From NCBI RefSeq assembly GCF_030704535.1, contig NC_081818.1:23166001-23230000 (forward strand): DNA of 64,000 bases, in the 5' to 3' direction. Made by a program: the position numbers and the translations under genes. This DNA is from Vitis vinifera. Taxonomy: Eukaryota > Streptophyta > Magnoliopsida > Vitales > Vitaceae. Every line of letters starts with the position of its first letter. Position 1 is the stretch's first letter. A model generated the notes under the pieces. The model worked only from the letters and a program-made list of their open reading frames with translations, was not told the DNA's origin and ran no database searches. Positions 43,532 to 56,285 of this stretch are shown in pieces.

Positions 43532-44134
43532 TTATGGAGGGAGGGAGACAGATGCCTTAATGGGGAAAAATAAAAAATAAAATTTATGAGCACCATGGTG
43601 CCTTTGTGATGGTAACATTTGTGGATTCTGTTGTCTCAGCATGTGCTGAAATCTTGAGCCAAGGCTATCAAAATATGAAGTTATGATAGTTCCATTCTGC
43701 AAATTCTGGAGTGATGCATGTTTGATGCACCTTTGACTACCACTTAGCACTGCAAATTCTGCTTCAGAAGTCTGTTGGTAACTTGGTTGCCACTCCCCAA
43801 TCCCCATGAGTCTCTCATCTTTTATGATCAAGGATTACACTCCAGTTCCTGAAATGTCATCAATATCAATAAAGTGCAACTGCATCATGGCGTAAACACC
43901 AGCTTCTGAAAACCCTCCCAACCTCTTCTGATGGCTTTCAATAGATCTGATTTCAAAGGTCTCTCTCTCTCTCTCATCACTCTGTAGCTCTGAGGAGATT
44001 ATTTCACAGTGACACGGAATGGAATCTCCTCCCTCCCTTTGGAATACAAAATAGCAGTGCTCTACTAGATTGGGTCCTGGCAACTCAAGCTTCAACATAG
44101 ATATCAGCTTAGCCAGATAAGGGAATGCAACCAT
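43532..44134 (-). pseudogene. 200-codon frame with one internal stop, unknown product
   Basis: Two 99-codon minus-strand open stretches lie in the same frame, separated only by a TAA at 43835-43837 and one further codon. Words such as PGPNLVEHCYFVFQREGGDS, AGVYAMMQLHFIDIDDI and TSEAEFAVLSGSQRCIKH look like ordinary protein sequence rather than repeat, but I do not recognise a family. No clear splice sites or second exon are visible. It could be a single-exon gene fragment inactivated by one stop, or a long chance frame. Confidence 0.3.
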
Positions 44135-45439
44135 GCAAGTGCTTAACTTCTAGCCGACATGGGTGCACACACGCCCTGTCCAGTGGCCTTTGGATGACAT
44201 TGCTGTTGTGTTCTAGCGGTGGTGCCTTCCCCTTGCTGGTAAGATTTGGACATTTCATCAGCAATCTCTATTTGCAAGAAATGAATGATGAAAAGACTGT
44301 TTTCGCTTGGGATCAGAGGCCTATTGCCCTTGCTAGGAGACTCCAGAATGCGTGTGAGTGTTTTTAAAAAACACTTCTATTATAAAAAATATTTTTTAAG
44401 AAATATCAAATGTCTGATAATTTTTTTAAAAAAATATAGAAAATTCAAAATGGGAATTTCGCTGATAAAGAAGGCCCAGGTCTGTGGTGACAAGTCACTG
44501 AAGTGAATGGTAAATTAGCTGGCGGCATATGCAATCAAAAGAAATTTTCTGACAAGTTAAATACTGCTTCATTTACCACCTATTCATGCCACTTCATCTC
44601 TCTGTATGATATGCCACCTAACGGGCTAATACAATTTGGAAGAAACCTCAAAAAAATGAGGAACGGATTAATTTGGATGTAAAAACAGACACTATACACC
44701 AGTAATCTAACACAATGAAGCACAGTTTTAGGTTCTATGACAGCAGTTTTTGAACTGCTTAAAAACTTCAATCATTTATACTTTTTCGTGTATTTGAAAG
44801 CAACAGCAATGCTAAACGATCCCAAATAACCCTCCTAAATAGGTGGTAGAAGAAGTCACCCTCATATCAGGATCATAAGATAAGAGATCAACATCCTGAT
44901 GACTGATGTGTATGGCATCACCTTCCACCCACCACCACAAAGCAACTAAGCAAATGAAATAAAATCAAGCAGTCAACATGAACCATAAAATGATGAGTTC
45001 AAAAAGTATTTAGTAGCGACTTATTTAACAAGACCCCTATTGTATATTGTGTAATGTACAAATCAATTAAAAGCAGAAAACCCATGATATTTCGGGATTT
45101 CACTTGAATAAAAACCATGTGAATCATAAGACAGCTGCAACTGAACTTTACCTTTAATAGACCATACGATTCAATTTTTCCTCACTCTTTCAGTCATACA
45201 TTATACTTCACTGGTAACATTACACTCTCACCATACCCATTTATATCCTATGTGATTCTGTGGACAGAGCCAAACTTCATTCATGCTGTATACCATTTAC
45301 TTCTTATATCAGTTTTAGAGTTTCAAGGAATTCATAAATAAAATACAAGATAGAAAGTAGATATTATGTCAACAAGCCTCTTTATTTTCTCCAGGATAGG
45401 AAAGCAAGCTGGTTTCTAATCTTTATAAGCCGGGTAACC
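44135..45439. other. Intergenic DNA
   Basis: No gene seen. The part next to 45439 is probably the 3' UTR of the minus-strand DsbA-like gene. Confidence 0.5.
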
Positions 45440-48076
45440 TCAAACTGCAGCAGCTTGAAAAGCTCTCAGAAAGACCTCAGGGGGTTGGCCACCACTCAAC
45501 TGCTGTTTTCCATTGATCTGCCAAGAGAAACCTTGCTAGTGAATAGAACGGTAGTCAAACTGAAAGTTTAAGAGTTAGTAAATGTGAAAGTTGCACCACG
45601 CACCACATAATATGGGACCCCTGAAAGGTGTGCTGAGTACTTCTTAAACTCTTCATTAACCTTGATGGAGAATAATGAACAAGCTCAGTCAATTACTGAC
45701 ACTAAAGAAAACTTGTGGTTCATTTGATTGCCAAGAGTACAGAGGAAGAGAAGAAATTTTAAAGACAATCAAGGCTAGGAACAGCAGTTGCAGGATTTTA
45801 ATTTTTCTTTACCTTATCCTGCTTGGCAACCCAAAGGAGCATAATAGAAAGCTTGACATGATGCTCCATTTGATCACCCATATGAATGAATAAAAGCCAT
45901 ATCAACAGTTCACCTTTGGCCCGTTGTAAAATTTTGATTTTTCTTTTATTTTACCATGTATTCTTGGCAACCAAATGGTGCATAAGGGAATTAATAGAGG
46001 AAAAAACCTCATTGAGTCCATTGTTGGGATCTTGTAGGAATTCAGCTGCTCCTTCGACCCCAACTTTCTTAGCAGATTCCACAAGAAATTCCCTGTATTC
46101 AGATTGTAAATGTGAATGATATATTTTGGAAGGTAACTTTCTGGAAAATTAATCAACTTTATGCTTTACTGAAGTCAAAACCTAAAACAATTCAATGGCA
46201 AACTCTAATTTCATACAAGGATGGTGATGGAGAATGCTCTCTATGGTTTATCTTGGCTCATAAGTCATCAGATTAAGACTAGTTACAAATGGCAGACTTA
46301 ATGAATGGGGTGTTCCAGTCAACTTTAGCTGTTTAGCTAAGTTCCATCACTTGAATGGCCAATATTACAGATATGAATTTTGTTTTCTGACAATGGTTTG
46401 GTTGCAACTGTCCACCCTGGATGAATGGAATGTGCAATTAGAGGCAGATAAGACAATCCTATCCACCAGGACTATACATGAGCAGCTCTCGTGCATGATG
46501 TTTTTCTGAACTTCCATAGCTCACATTCTTTTTTGCTATGCAAAAGAAATATTATATTAAAGGTGCCAAGCAAAAAAGGGGGCACAACTCAAGTACACAG
46601 GATGTCTACAAAGAGAACCAAAGGCCGCAGTTACTGACAGATGCATAGCTAACATGCAGATAATAGGAAGGAAATATAATGGACCCCTTTTTCCTTTGTG
46701 CTTGGCCTTTTGGGTAGGTGAGCTAGGATTCTGAACCTAAAGTAGAACATGAAGGTTGGTCCAACTAAGGAATAGACTCAGGTGGTGTTTGTTTTTTTGG
46801 TTTTTTGCTGAAAGCAATTTATTTTCAAAATTTAGGTTGTTTGTTTTTCTATTTTTTCATGACTTATTATAAACTTTTTACTAAATAGAAAAAACCAAAA
46901 TATGTAGCTTTTTCTAAATAGAAAAAATAACATATTGGTTTTTATTTACTTTTTAATACTTAATATAAATAAAATACTATAAAAACAAACAATCTAATAT
47001 TTAACACTATTAAACATTAAGGTTCTATTTAAAATTAAGTAAAAAAACAAACACTACCTCAGTCTATCGCTGTCTAAGAGGATGAAGCAGAATATATTTT
47101 GTTTTTTAGGATCAATAGTTCAATCTCTATGGGGATACAAACTCCAAAATATTCTCATTTCCCAATCACATTGTCTATGGTATTAAAATATACGAGGACA
47201 TCATAGTTTGGGGGAAAAATACATGGTATAGGTAATTATATAATTTTATGCTATATTCCAAACTATATCACCATTTGATTGCCTGATCAAAAGCGTGATA
47301 AATAAAATAAAGGTCACAAAAAGTCACGTACCGGTCACCTATGTACTTTCCTTGAGTGAAGTAGCCAAGGCAGAGCTCCTCCACAAGATTGTGTTGCTTG
47401 TCAAGACCTTGTTTGCCAGCAAAATATATAAGCCTGTGGCTGTCAAGAGTATTTCCCCTGCATATAAGACAATATTAATGGTATATCTACAGAAAAAACG
47501 TCTTCCCAGGTTCCCTATCTTAAATCAAGTGGTCTGGGGGGGTAGACTATGCTTCAAACTTACGTGAGTCCGGACAAGTTATATTGCAGGCCAAGACCTC
47601 TAAAAACCTGCAATTTCCAAAGGTCAAAATCACTAATATTATAATATATATTCCATTAGATCAAAGTCAATTCACAGTTGCAAACCAATAAAGTCTGTTT
47701 AAATGATTCATATAATGAGAAGAAAACCTCTGTCATCCGAGCTGCAATTTGTTCACTACGAGGCCCAAACTTATTTTTGTAAAACTCTATCTTATTAATT
47801 CCTTCTTTAGGGGCAGAAGGATTAAGGAAGAATGGGTGCCATCTAAGCTGCAAATTTAGAATGACAGGTAAATCAAAGTGAAACACAAAATCAGAGTTAA
47901 GAAATAAGAAGACAAAAACAGAGGAAGGGGACCTCAAAATCAAATTGATCCTGTGATGAAGCTATTGCTTTGTCTAAATTTCTTTTACCCACGAAGCACC
48001 ATGGGCACACAGTGTCTGAACTGATATCAATTTGAATAAGCTTCTTCCCAGTGCTGCTTCCTTCTGATTGAGCCAT
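45440..48076 (-). CDS. DsbA/FrnE-like thioredoxin-fold oxidoreductase
   Basis: Seven exons: 47933-48076, 47728-47847, 47564-47607, 47332-47457, 46008-46092, 45604-45660, 45440-45517; 654 bases, 217 aa, the same length as I recall for Arabidopsis At5g38900. All introns are GT-AG with matching phase. The active site is the CPWC motif (C24-C27) in DISSDTVCPWCFVGKRNL, followed by LRWHPFFLNP and the helical insertion typical of DsbA. The cis-proline region SGVPYYVINGK is formed across the exon 6/7 junction, and the protein ends GGQPPEVFLRAFQ. Members of this family catalyse thiol-disulfide exchange; the natural substrate is unknown. There is no signal peptide, so a cytosolic location is likely. 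The start at 48076 has no in-frame alternative giving a better N-terminus. Confidence 0.95.
46781..47058. mobile_element. Tourist-like MITE in intron 4 of the DsbA-like gene
   Basis: 278 bases with terminal inverted repeats GGTGGTGTTTGTTTTTTT and (reversed right end) GGTAGTGTTTGTTTTTTT, 17 of 18 matching. It is flanked by TCA on both sides (46778-46780 and 47059-47061), the 3-base target duplication of PIF/Harbinger elements. The interior is AT-rich and non-coding. The near-perfect ends suggest a fairly recent insertion. Confidence 0.8.
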
Positions 48077-48089
48077 GAACTTTGTGTAT

Positions 48090-48975
48090 CTGCAAATTTT
48101 GTGAAATGCAGTTCTTACAAATTTTGTCTCACAATCCAGAAGAATAAGGATATAGACTTTTTTTCCCTTAAAATATTCATAGCTCTCAACAATCAACATG
48201 ATCTGCTTTCACCTAGGATCCGGAAGAATAATTTTCAACAATCACCATATTCTACTGGAAAAAAAAATAAAAAATGAAACTCATCCCATTCAATTAAAGC
48301 TGGCTATGATACAGTGTCAGAAACTATAGTCTCTGTCAGATCATAACCCAAATTTCTAATTTGACAAGATGGAAAGAAAATAAAAAAATCAAACTACCCT
48401 CATCTGATTTTATTTACTTTAATCAGCACAAAAAACAGGTTCCAAGATATATTGTTGAATCTTCATCAAATGTCCATTATTTTCAAGCAATTTGCAGAAT
48501 GGAGACAACTATAGCTCACCCAGTAGTTTTCTTTTCAGTTCTTTTAAATCAGTCTCACCAAAATCACAACTTGGAAGGATTTCCATTCTGTTCCCTTTAA
48601 TCCCATACCCACATAGAAAAAAAAAATGATAAATGAGCTTTGATTTCATTTAATTTTTTGGAAAGCAATGCATAATAATTCAACAAACAACCAAAAACCT
48701 CATCAAATATAACATGAAATTAATCAAAACATAAGCTCCATACAATTTCCACAAAAAAAAAAAAAAAAAAACAAGAAAAAAAAAAAACAAGGTCATTGAG
48801 GAATGTAAACTGGAAGGGAAAATAAGAGAAAATGAAAGAAATTTGGCAAGAAAAATAAAGTTGAAATTGGGCTTTGGTTTACCTGAAACTTGTGGAGGTT
48901 GATAATTTGTGGAGAGAGAGGAAATGAATTGACAGTGGGTATGGAACAGGGGGAGAGAATGCCTTCATATTTATT
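48090..48975 (-). promoter_or_regulatory. 5' UTR intron and promoter of the DsbA-like gene
   Basis: On the minus strand TTTGCAG|ATACAC (exon resumes at 48089) and TTTCAG|GTAAACC (exon ends at 48883) predict a 793-base intron in the leader. The first UTR exon would be about 48883-48940. A TATA-like AATAAATATG lies at about 48966-48976. The A-rich runs at 48750-48790 lie inside this intron. Confidence 0.5.
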
Positions 48976-48989
48976 CCAAGTTCTAATTC

Positions 48990-51360
48990 AATCAACAAGG
49001 AAAACAAACAGTTTAGCTTGAATTTGCAAAGCCTCCCTGTAAAACATCATAATTGCATATTAACACTCAGCCCCTCTTTGTTCTGAATTTGCACATATGG
49101 GCAAATTTCCATATTATGATAAGGTCAAAAGCTCCAAATACTTTCTACAAATTAATATATCAATTTTTGCCACACTCAATTAGTAATTGAATTAAAATTT
49201 TTAGAAGGAATTATTATATATAAGATTTTGAAATCTTAAATATGTAAAGGGCTCTCGGGAAAAATATTAACTAATTAAAACAAGTTAACATTTTTAGGTT
49301 TTTGTAGTACCAAAATCCATAAATGGATAAATTTTGTTTCTCCTACCATACACTGTCCTAACCAAAAAAAAAAAAAGTGGAAAATAAAATCTAAACAATG
49401 TTTAAAAATTTTCAAATTTTAAATTTTGTGGAAAACATTTTTCAAATTTTAGGAGAATGTATATATGAAAATTTTCATACTCAAATTTTAAAATCTATTC
49501 TCATAAATTCTCATTTTTCATATAATTCCAATTGAGAAATAAATGTTTTACTTAAAAAATATTTTCAAAGAAATTTATTTCCATCAAATTACCAAATATT
49601 CTTTTGATTATAATCTTTAATGATAAAATATTTCTAATGAAAATTTTCAAAAGACATTTATTGTCTAAATTGAAGCATATTCATAGGCTTCATATTATCA
49701 ATTGGTCAAACATTTGCCCTAATGACTTTTCAAATTAAACAAACTTCAATTTATAAGTATTTTGTGTCTATTCTTACTTAAAAGACATTTTATTTGATTT
49801 TTTTTATGCATAGTAGAGTGTAAAGTAATCATTTTCTAATTATATGCACACTCCCTTAGTTCTTCTCAATAATGTTTTTGCCTTTTGGATCATCTTCAAG
49901 TTCTTTTATGCAAAATTTTTTACTTACACTAGTTTTATATTCAACTTCATATTATGTACTTGTATAATTAATTTTTCGAAATAAAAAATTGTTAGACACC
50001 TTGCAAGATATAATGGAGTTCATAATCAAATTTTTGTTGTAGAGGTTTTAAGCATTTTTTCTTTACCGTCAAGACTTACAATTTTTTATGCTTATTCCTT
50101 TAGTCAATCATTGTTTCACTTTCTTTTGTCATGAATATTGGTGTTCAAACATACTAATGTCACAATGAGTGCTATAAAAATGATTAATGAACTCTCTTTT
50201 TTGTTTTTTTTTAATCATCTATAGAATTGGCTTTAAGATTGGTGTGTGGATCAAATATGTATCCTTTTAATGAACAAACACATGCCTTTGACTAAAAGGT
50301 CTTCCTCTAGCATGGTATTATCGCATATTTTCACAAAGTGAGCTACATGTTATTTTCGGTTAACGATCTATTAACGTATGCTTTAGTTTTTTTTTTTTTG
50401 ATATATGGTTTTGTATATGTGAAGTATGAAATTTACCATCCATTGTTTTATTTATTGTCTCTAAGATAATGTCTTTCAATTGATTTCTAGAGATAAATTC
50501 ATATGAAGAAATTCAAACAATTTTTGTTCTATTATTTATTTTTTAAAGAAAATTTTAAGTTTGTCTTACATCTTAATATAGATGTTTGGTACTATTTTTT
50601 GCCTTTTCTACGAGTCTAAGTTTGTAAAAAAATGCATTGATCTTAACATCTTGCTCTTACAATATCTTTAGCAAGTCTTGTAACTTGCTTTTCATAGAAC
50701 CATGGTTGGTATGATAGTAATCTTTGATGTTGCAAGAGTCCCTTGTGGAGATTTACATGAAGATGTAGACATAGATATGATATCATATTTGTTGTCTTCT
50801 TCGTTGTATAAATACATATGCTTGAAGATAATTGGGTGGGGTGAAATTTTTTCAACCTTATTATTCTTTGTAATTGACAAGGTTGAAAAAATAGAACTCT
50901 CAAGCAAACTTATTTCAAAAGCTACAACTAATTTTAGAAAGGAGTTTTGAAATTGAGGAGTTTTTTACTTTTCTTGGGGTCATGAGATCAAAGATTATTT
51001 TAGAAGTAGCAACTTTGGTTAGAGCAAGTGAGAGATTTTACTCAAGCATTGATGAACTTTTCTCAAACTCAATATAGTTTAGATATTTGGTTTGATGAAA
51101 GGAAAGATGAGAGGTAAAGATTGCCTCCTTGAGTATGCCACACATTTGTATATGTAGATTTCTCTTTGAGAAAAAAATATGGTCAAATTAAATTTTTATT
51201 GATTTGAAAAATGGTTAATTTCACTTAGACCACCTAAGGCTTGATATAAATATAACTTACCATCATTGGTTTCAAATTTCATTAGTTGATGAGAAGTATG
51301 ACTGAAGTTCTGTAAAGAATTGTTGTATTGTTGTGTTGAATGTATATCAATTTATACAAA
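48990..51360. other. AT-rich intergenic DNA
   Basis: No gene seen. 49390-49690 is rich in attttcaaatttta-type words without clear boundaries. The short frames at 50643-50950 overlap each other on both strands and show no family resemblance. Confidence 0.45.
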
Positions 51361-51363
51361 GAA

Positions 51364-51536
51364 TGGAAGTCTAGATAAGGTAACACAATTGTACAAAGGA
51401 TTAGATTACAGATTTTTCTCTCGAGGTTGCTCCATGATTTTTGGTGAGTGGATGACCTTCTCCATTATTTTTGGTGGGCACATGATTTGCTGCATCAACT
51501 CCATGATTTGTGGTGGGTGCAGGATTTGCTCCATTA
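51364..51536 (-). repeat. 3' LTR of the 51-54 kb Copia
   Basis: 173 bases sharing with 54451-54621, in order, taaggtaacacaa, tgtacaaag, ctccatgattttt, ccttctccattattt-type and catgatttgtggtgggtgca blocks. The terminal CA has become TA. Confidence 0.8.
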
Positions 51537-54450
51537 CACCCCAACAAGATGGATAGTGGTTCCATTGAGAAGACTAATCTTGGGTTAAAGGTAGAGTAAT
51601 GATTGTTGGGACATAGGTTTAGTAAGATAATCAACAAGTTGATCAGATGTGCCAACATGGGAGACATGAAGAGAGCATTTGGCAACCTGATCTTGAACAA
51701 AATGGAAATCTAATGCAATGTGCTTCATGCAGAAATGAAAAATAAGTTCTCACATAGGTATATTGTGCTAACATTACCACAATACGTTGTAGGAGAGGTG
51801 GGCAAAGAGACAAAAAGCTTCGTAAGTAAGGTTTGGACCCAATTGGGTTCTGCATTGATAGTGGCGATTGCTTGATATTCAACTTTTATGGAAGAGCGTA
51901 TTATTATTCATTGATTTTTGGAGCTCCACGAGATAGGATTAGCACCCAAATAAACTATATAGGCATTGGTTGAAGTTCAATCATCCTTGTCACCAACCTA
52001 GTCTACATTGAAGTAAGCATGTAGGGAAATGACATTGCTTTGTCAGAGGGACAAGCCATAGTGTAGTGTCATTTTCAGATACCAAAGTAGGCATTTAGTA
52101 GTAGCCTAATGAAAAACAAAGGGTTGGTGCATAAACCGAGATAGTTTATTAATAATAAAAGATATATCAAATCATGTAAGTGAGATATATTATAGAGCTC
52201 CCATAACACTTTGATAAAGTTTGGAATTTGTTCGAGTAGAACCATCATGGAGAGAAATTGATGTGACAGATGATATAGGGGTGGTAACTTCTTTAGCTTC
52301 ACTTATGTTGGTCCTCTTGAGTAAGTCATGAATGTAGGCATGTTGAGACAAGAACATGACTATGGGAGTTGCCTTCACCCTTGAAGAAAGAAACTTAATG
52401 CACCTAAGTCTTTGATAAAAAACTGTTAAGAGAGAGACTAATTGAAAGTAGTCAGAATAGAGTTTTTGTTACTAGTGATTATGATATCATCGGCATAAAC
52501 CAAAAGGTGCATAAATATCACCATTAGAGTATATGAAGAGTGATGTATTAGCTTTGGAATTATGGAAGTTAAAAAAGAGAAGGAGTTGGTGAAGCTTGTG
52601 ATACCATGTGTGAGGTGCCTATCAAAGTTTGCATAGAGCTTTGCTCAATTTACAAACATGATTGGGCATATTAGAGTCTATGAAACCAGGTGATTGAGAC
52701 ATGTAGACATCCTAATACAAGGTCCCATACATGAGTATATTATTCACATCAAGTTGGTGAAAAGACCAATTATAAGCAAGAACAATTGATAGAACAAGAC
52801 AAATGGTAGTAGGTCTGATTACTAGACTAAAGGTGTCATGAAAGTTAATATCCGGACATTGGTGGAAACCTTTAGTTACCAAATGAACCTTATAGCGAGC
52901 AATGGAGCCATCAAGATTTCATTTTGTGAGGAACATCCATTTGCGACCTATGTTATTTTGAGAAAGATGTGTAAGAACTAGTGTCTACGTGCCATTATGT
53001 AAAAGGGCATTGAATTCATCATACATTGTAACATGCCAATGAGAGTGCTTAAGGGTTTAGGAAGTACATGTTGATTCCAATGCTTTTGACAGAGAATGCT
53101 TGGTGTCTTGAAATAGCTACTTTGGCTTGTAAATGTTTTTTCGTGATCTAGTGATTAGTGGAGGAATGACCTGAAACAATGATATCACTAGGCATAGTGG
53201 TTGAGGTCAAGGACTCAATGCATGAGGGAGGGCCAGGGGTATGACTTATAGACAAAAATGTAGGAGGTGCAGAAGATAAAGATGATAGGGGTCGAGAGGT
53301 TGCAACTATAAAGTGAGGATTTGTTGGTGGAATGAAAGCGAATAAAGAGGCGGTCTATGTGGAAAGATTGGTAGGATTGACACGAGGATGAAGAGAAAAT
53401 AATTGTTGGGATAGAAACATATTCTCAACAAACTTGACATGCCAAGACATATAGATTTTGTGTGTGGTAGGACATCTATATGCATTTTGGGCGAAAGAGT
53501 AGCCTAAAAAGATGTAAGGTTTAGATTTAGCCTCAACCTTATGGTGTGTGTAAGGTTTGGGCCAAAGATAACACAAGTAACCAAATACTCAAAGTTTTGT
53601 GTAATTCGAAGAGTGATGAAACAAATTTTCAAATGGAGTTTTCAATTGTAAAAGTGGCATGAGATGACGATTAATAAGTGGTAGTTTAAAAAACAAAGGT
53701 CTAACACAAGGAAAGCAAAGCTTGGCATAGTAAGGTAAGACCAGTTTCAATGATGTGCCTATAGCGACATTCAATAGTGTTATTGTGTTTAGGGGTATGT
53801 GGTGGGGTAGTAAGGTGCTGAATGCCTAATTTAAAAAAAAAAGGATTTTAAGCCTTTATATTTATTTCCACCATAAGAATAAATAGTGACCAAGAGAGTT
53901 TTGAAATGTTTTTCAACATGGCACAAATTTTTGGAAAAATAATGAATAGATTAGATTTAAGCTTCTTAGGGTATAACCATGCAGATTTGGAAAAATGATC
54001 GACAAAGATAGCATAACAGCGAAAACCATAAAAAGTAGAAGATAGAGGTAGGACCCCAAACATTAGTGTAAACTAATTTCAAAGGAGTACAACTAGATAA
54101 TAAGGAAATGTTGAAGGGAAGTTTTTGCATTTTATTAGACTAATAAGAGTTACAATTATTAAATGGTGATGACACAAAAATTAAAGGAATAGAATTAGAC
54201 TAAACCACATGGTGTAAGATGCTTGAAGATTGATGACCAATACGATAATGCCACTCTTGCATAGGAGCCTTGACATTGACACAAGCTTGTGGTGGTGAAG
54301 AGGAAGAAGTCATGCCCAATGGCCATTCATACACATTATCTTGATTGAAACTTCTAATAAATGATGCCCCTATTTACAAATCCTTCATAATAAAAAGAGA
54401 AGGGAAGACTTCAATGGAGAGACAGAAATAAGACTTTTTTGAATGGGAGA

Positions 54451-54621
54451 TGTGAAGTCTAGTAAGGTAACACAACTGTACAAAGATTAGATAATAGATT
54501 TTCTCATGGGGCTCCTCCATGATTTTTGATGAGTGCATGATCTTCTCCATTATTTATGATAGGTGCATGATTTGCCCCACCATTTCCATGATTTGTGGTG
54601 GGTGCAAGATTTGCTCCATCA
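54451..54621 (-). repeat. 5' LTR of the 51-54 kb Copia
   Basis: 171 bases, plus strand TGTGAAGTCTAG to GCTCCATCA. On the minus strand it starts TGATGGAGC as an LTR should. Mismatches with the other LTR are scattered throughout, indicating age. Confidence 0.8.
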
Positions 54622-55780
54622 GTTAATATCCTTATAAATTTATTTTGTTTATAAAATTTATTTTTAAAGAGGTTTTCAATATAAAGATTTTAAGTATATG
54701 TCTTTGAAAAATCTCTAAAAATAAATTTTATTCTTTAAAAATAATTTTATATGTGAAATATATCTATAGGGATTCTAATTAATGAAATTTGATACTAATG
54801 GTGGCTTACACTAAACTTCAAGGGGTGTGAATAAAATTAACCTTTTGAAACATTATGTAAGTGCAACATTTATTTTATCATCTAATTCCTCCATTCCTAA
54901 TGGTTAATCAAGGGCTTGATACCATAGAAGCTTGATTTTGAATGAAGAGTTTGTTAAAAATTTGATATCACAAAAGCTTAATTTGGACTTTAACTTGATG
55001 TGGTTCGAGTCTTGAGTTGACTTATATTTTGGTTTGGTTTGGGTTTTTACATGACTTGAACTTTGTCTTAACTTGAGGTTAGGCTTGACTTAAGAATTAT
55101 CTTGATTTGCTATTTTGGTTAAGTCATGACTTGATTAAATTTGGAGTTGACGTGGGCTTTAGTGTGATTTGATTCTTGGCATAACTTAATCTTGACGTAG
55201 TTTGGACCTTGAAGTCTCTTTTGAAGATTTGAGGAAGCTTTAGATCTCCTTAGAAGAGCTTTCCTAAACTTTGAATTAACTTTTAAATTATTTTATCAAA
55301 TATATCTTAAAAACTTTGGAATGAGGCATATTGATAGGGATTGAAAACAAAAATAGTTTTGAGAGTATACGATGAATTATACAAAAGTTATATTTTGTCC
55401 CTACAAAAATATTTGAAAAGACAGATGATTAAATAACTAAAAAAAATATTATTTTTAAAAGATCCATTCTTAAGAATAATATTTTAAAATAAAATAAGGT
55501 AATATTTAAAAATAAATTTGGTGGGATAAATGAGATGATTTTTTAAAAATTTTATTTTATTTCTTTCCTAATATTTGGAGGTTAGGATTGATGATTGACG
55601 TGCCTTGCCTTCTATAGGACCTCCTTCACCATTGACTAGGTCCAGTTCAAATGTGCAATTCTGAAATATTTGGGGAAGCAACCCACAATATCTCAAAGTC
55701 CTCAGGGCCTCCCGTGTAATTTTATGATGTTTGCCGGTTGTTAGGTGAGAATCTAGAAGATTCGTGGACACCAACCACAT
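54622..55780. other. Spacer with gacttg/ttgattt-rich low-complexity tract
   Basis: Between about 54960 and 55215 the words cttgactt, ttgattt, tttgga and aacttga recur every 10-30 bases, as in a decayed simple array. The rest is AT-rich. 55720-55900 is probably the promoter and first UTR exon of the RCC1 gene. Confidence 0.45.
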
Positions 55781-56285
55781 ACCCGCCCCCAGAATTTTGG
55801 GGGGCGAAAGTCAATCCAACATTTCCCCTCATTTTCTCTCGCAACAATCCGCGCCCCACACCTTCATTTTCTCGGAAAATCTACTTATATTCTCGCCCAC
55901 AGGTAATACAAAACAAAGGAAAAAGGAAAATAAAAGTTTTGGATTGATGTTCTTGTGCTGTTTTTGTTTTGAAGGAAAGGAAAGGAATACGTGAACTGAT
56001 CCAGGTGGTTTTAGTTGGTTCAATAGGTGTTTTGTTATTATTTTTTTTTCTCCTTTATATTTTCTGAGTGATCAAACTGATGCAATGTGGAATATCAAAT
56101 CGAATCATTTGGTTAATAATCTGGAAAATGTTGGTCCCTGTTGTAGAAATTTCGGTTTTCTGTTTCGTTTTGGGTCTGAATATCTTCCATTTTCATTTTT
56201 TCTGAGATTAAGTTATGAAATTTGTGATTTTAATATGAATTGATTGTTCTTTGCTGAATTATTAGGTTTGTAGGTATTGGAATTG
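55780..56285 (+). promoter_or_regulatory. 5' UTR of the RCC1-like gene with a predicted intron
   Basis: A leader intron is predicted from 55903 (cccacag|gtaatac) to 56273 (tttgtag|gtattgg). The second UTR exon would reach the ATG at 56286 with only 12 bases. There are no coding features in the intron. Confidence 0.5.

Larger units (their letters stand above)
51364..54621 (-). mobile_element. Degenerate Copia LTR retrotransposon
   Basis: A minus-strand element bounded by direct repeats at 54451-54621 (5' LTR) and 51364-51536 (3' LTR). Decayed pol pieces appear in the expected order. Integrase core remnants lie near 53850-54060 and the integrase C-terminal region (HHKVEAKSKPYIFLGYS) at 53355-53576. 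The end of the reverse transcriptase (VMFLSQHAYIHDLLKRTN, then TTPISSVTSISLHDGS) is at 52190-52378, and RNase H (KHIALDFHFVQDQVAKC, DYLTKPMSQQ) at about 51600-51740. A short G-rich tract (TTGTTGGGGTG) before the 3' LTR may be the polypurine tract. Gag and the primer site are not recognisable, and stops and frameshifts are numerous. No clear target-site duplication. Confidence 0.85.

Noticed and set aside
55568..55780. 70-codon minus frame upstream of the RCC1 gene
   Set aside because: Not recognised, no partner exon, and it overlaps the likely RCC1 promoter.
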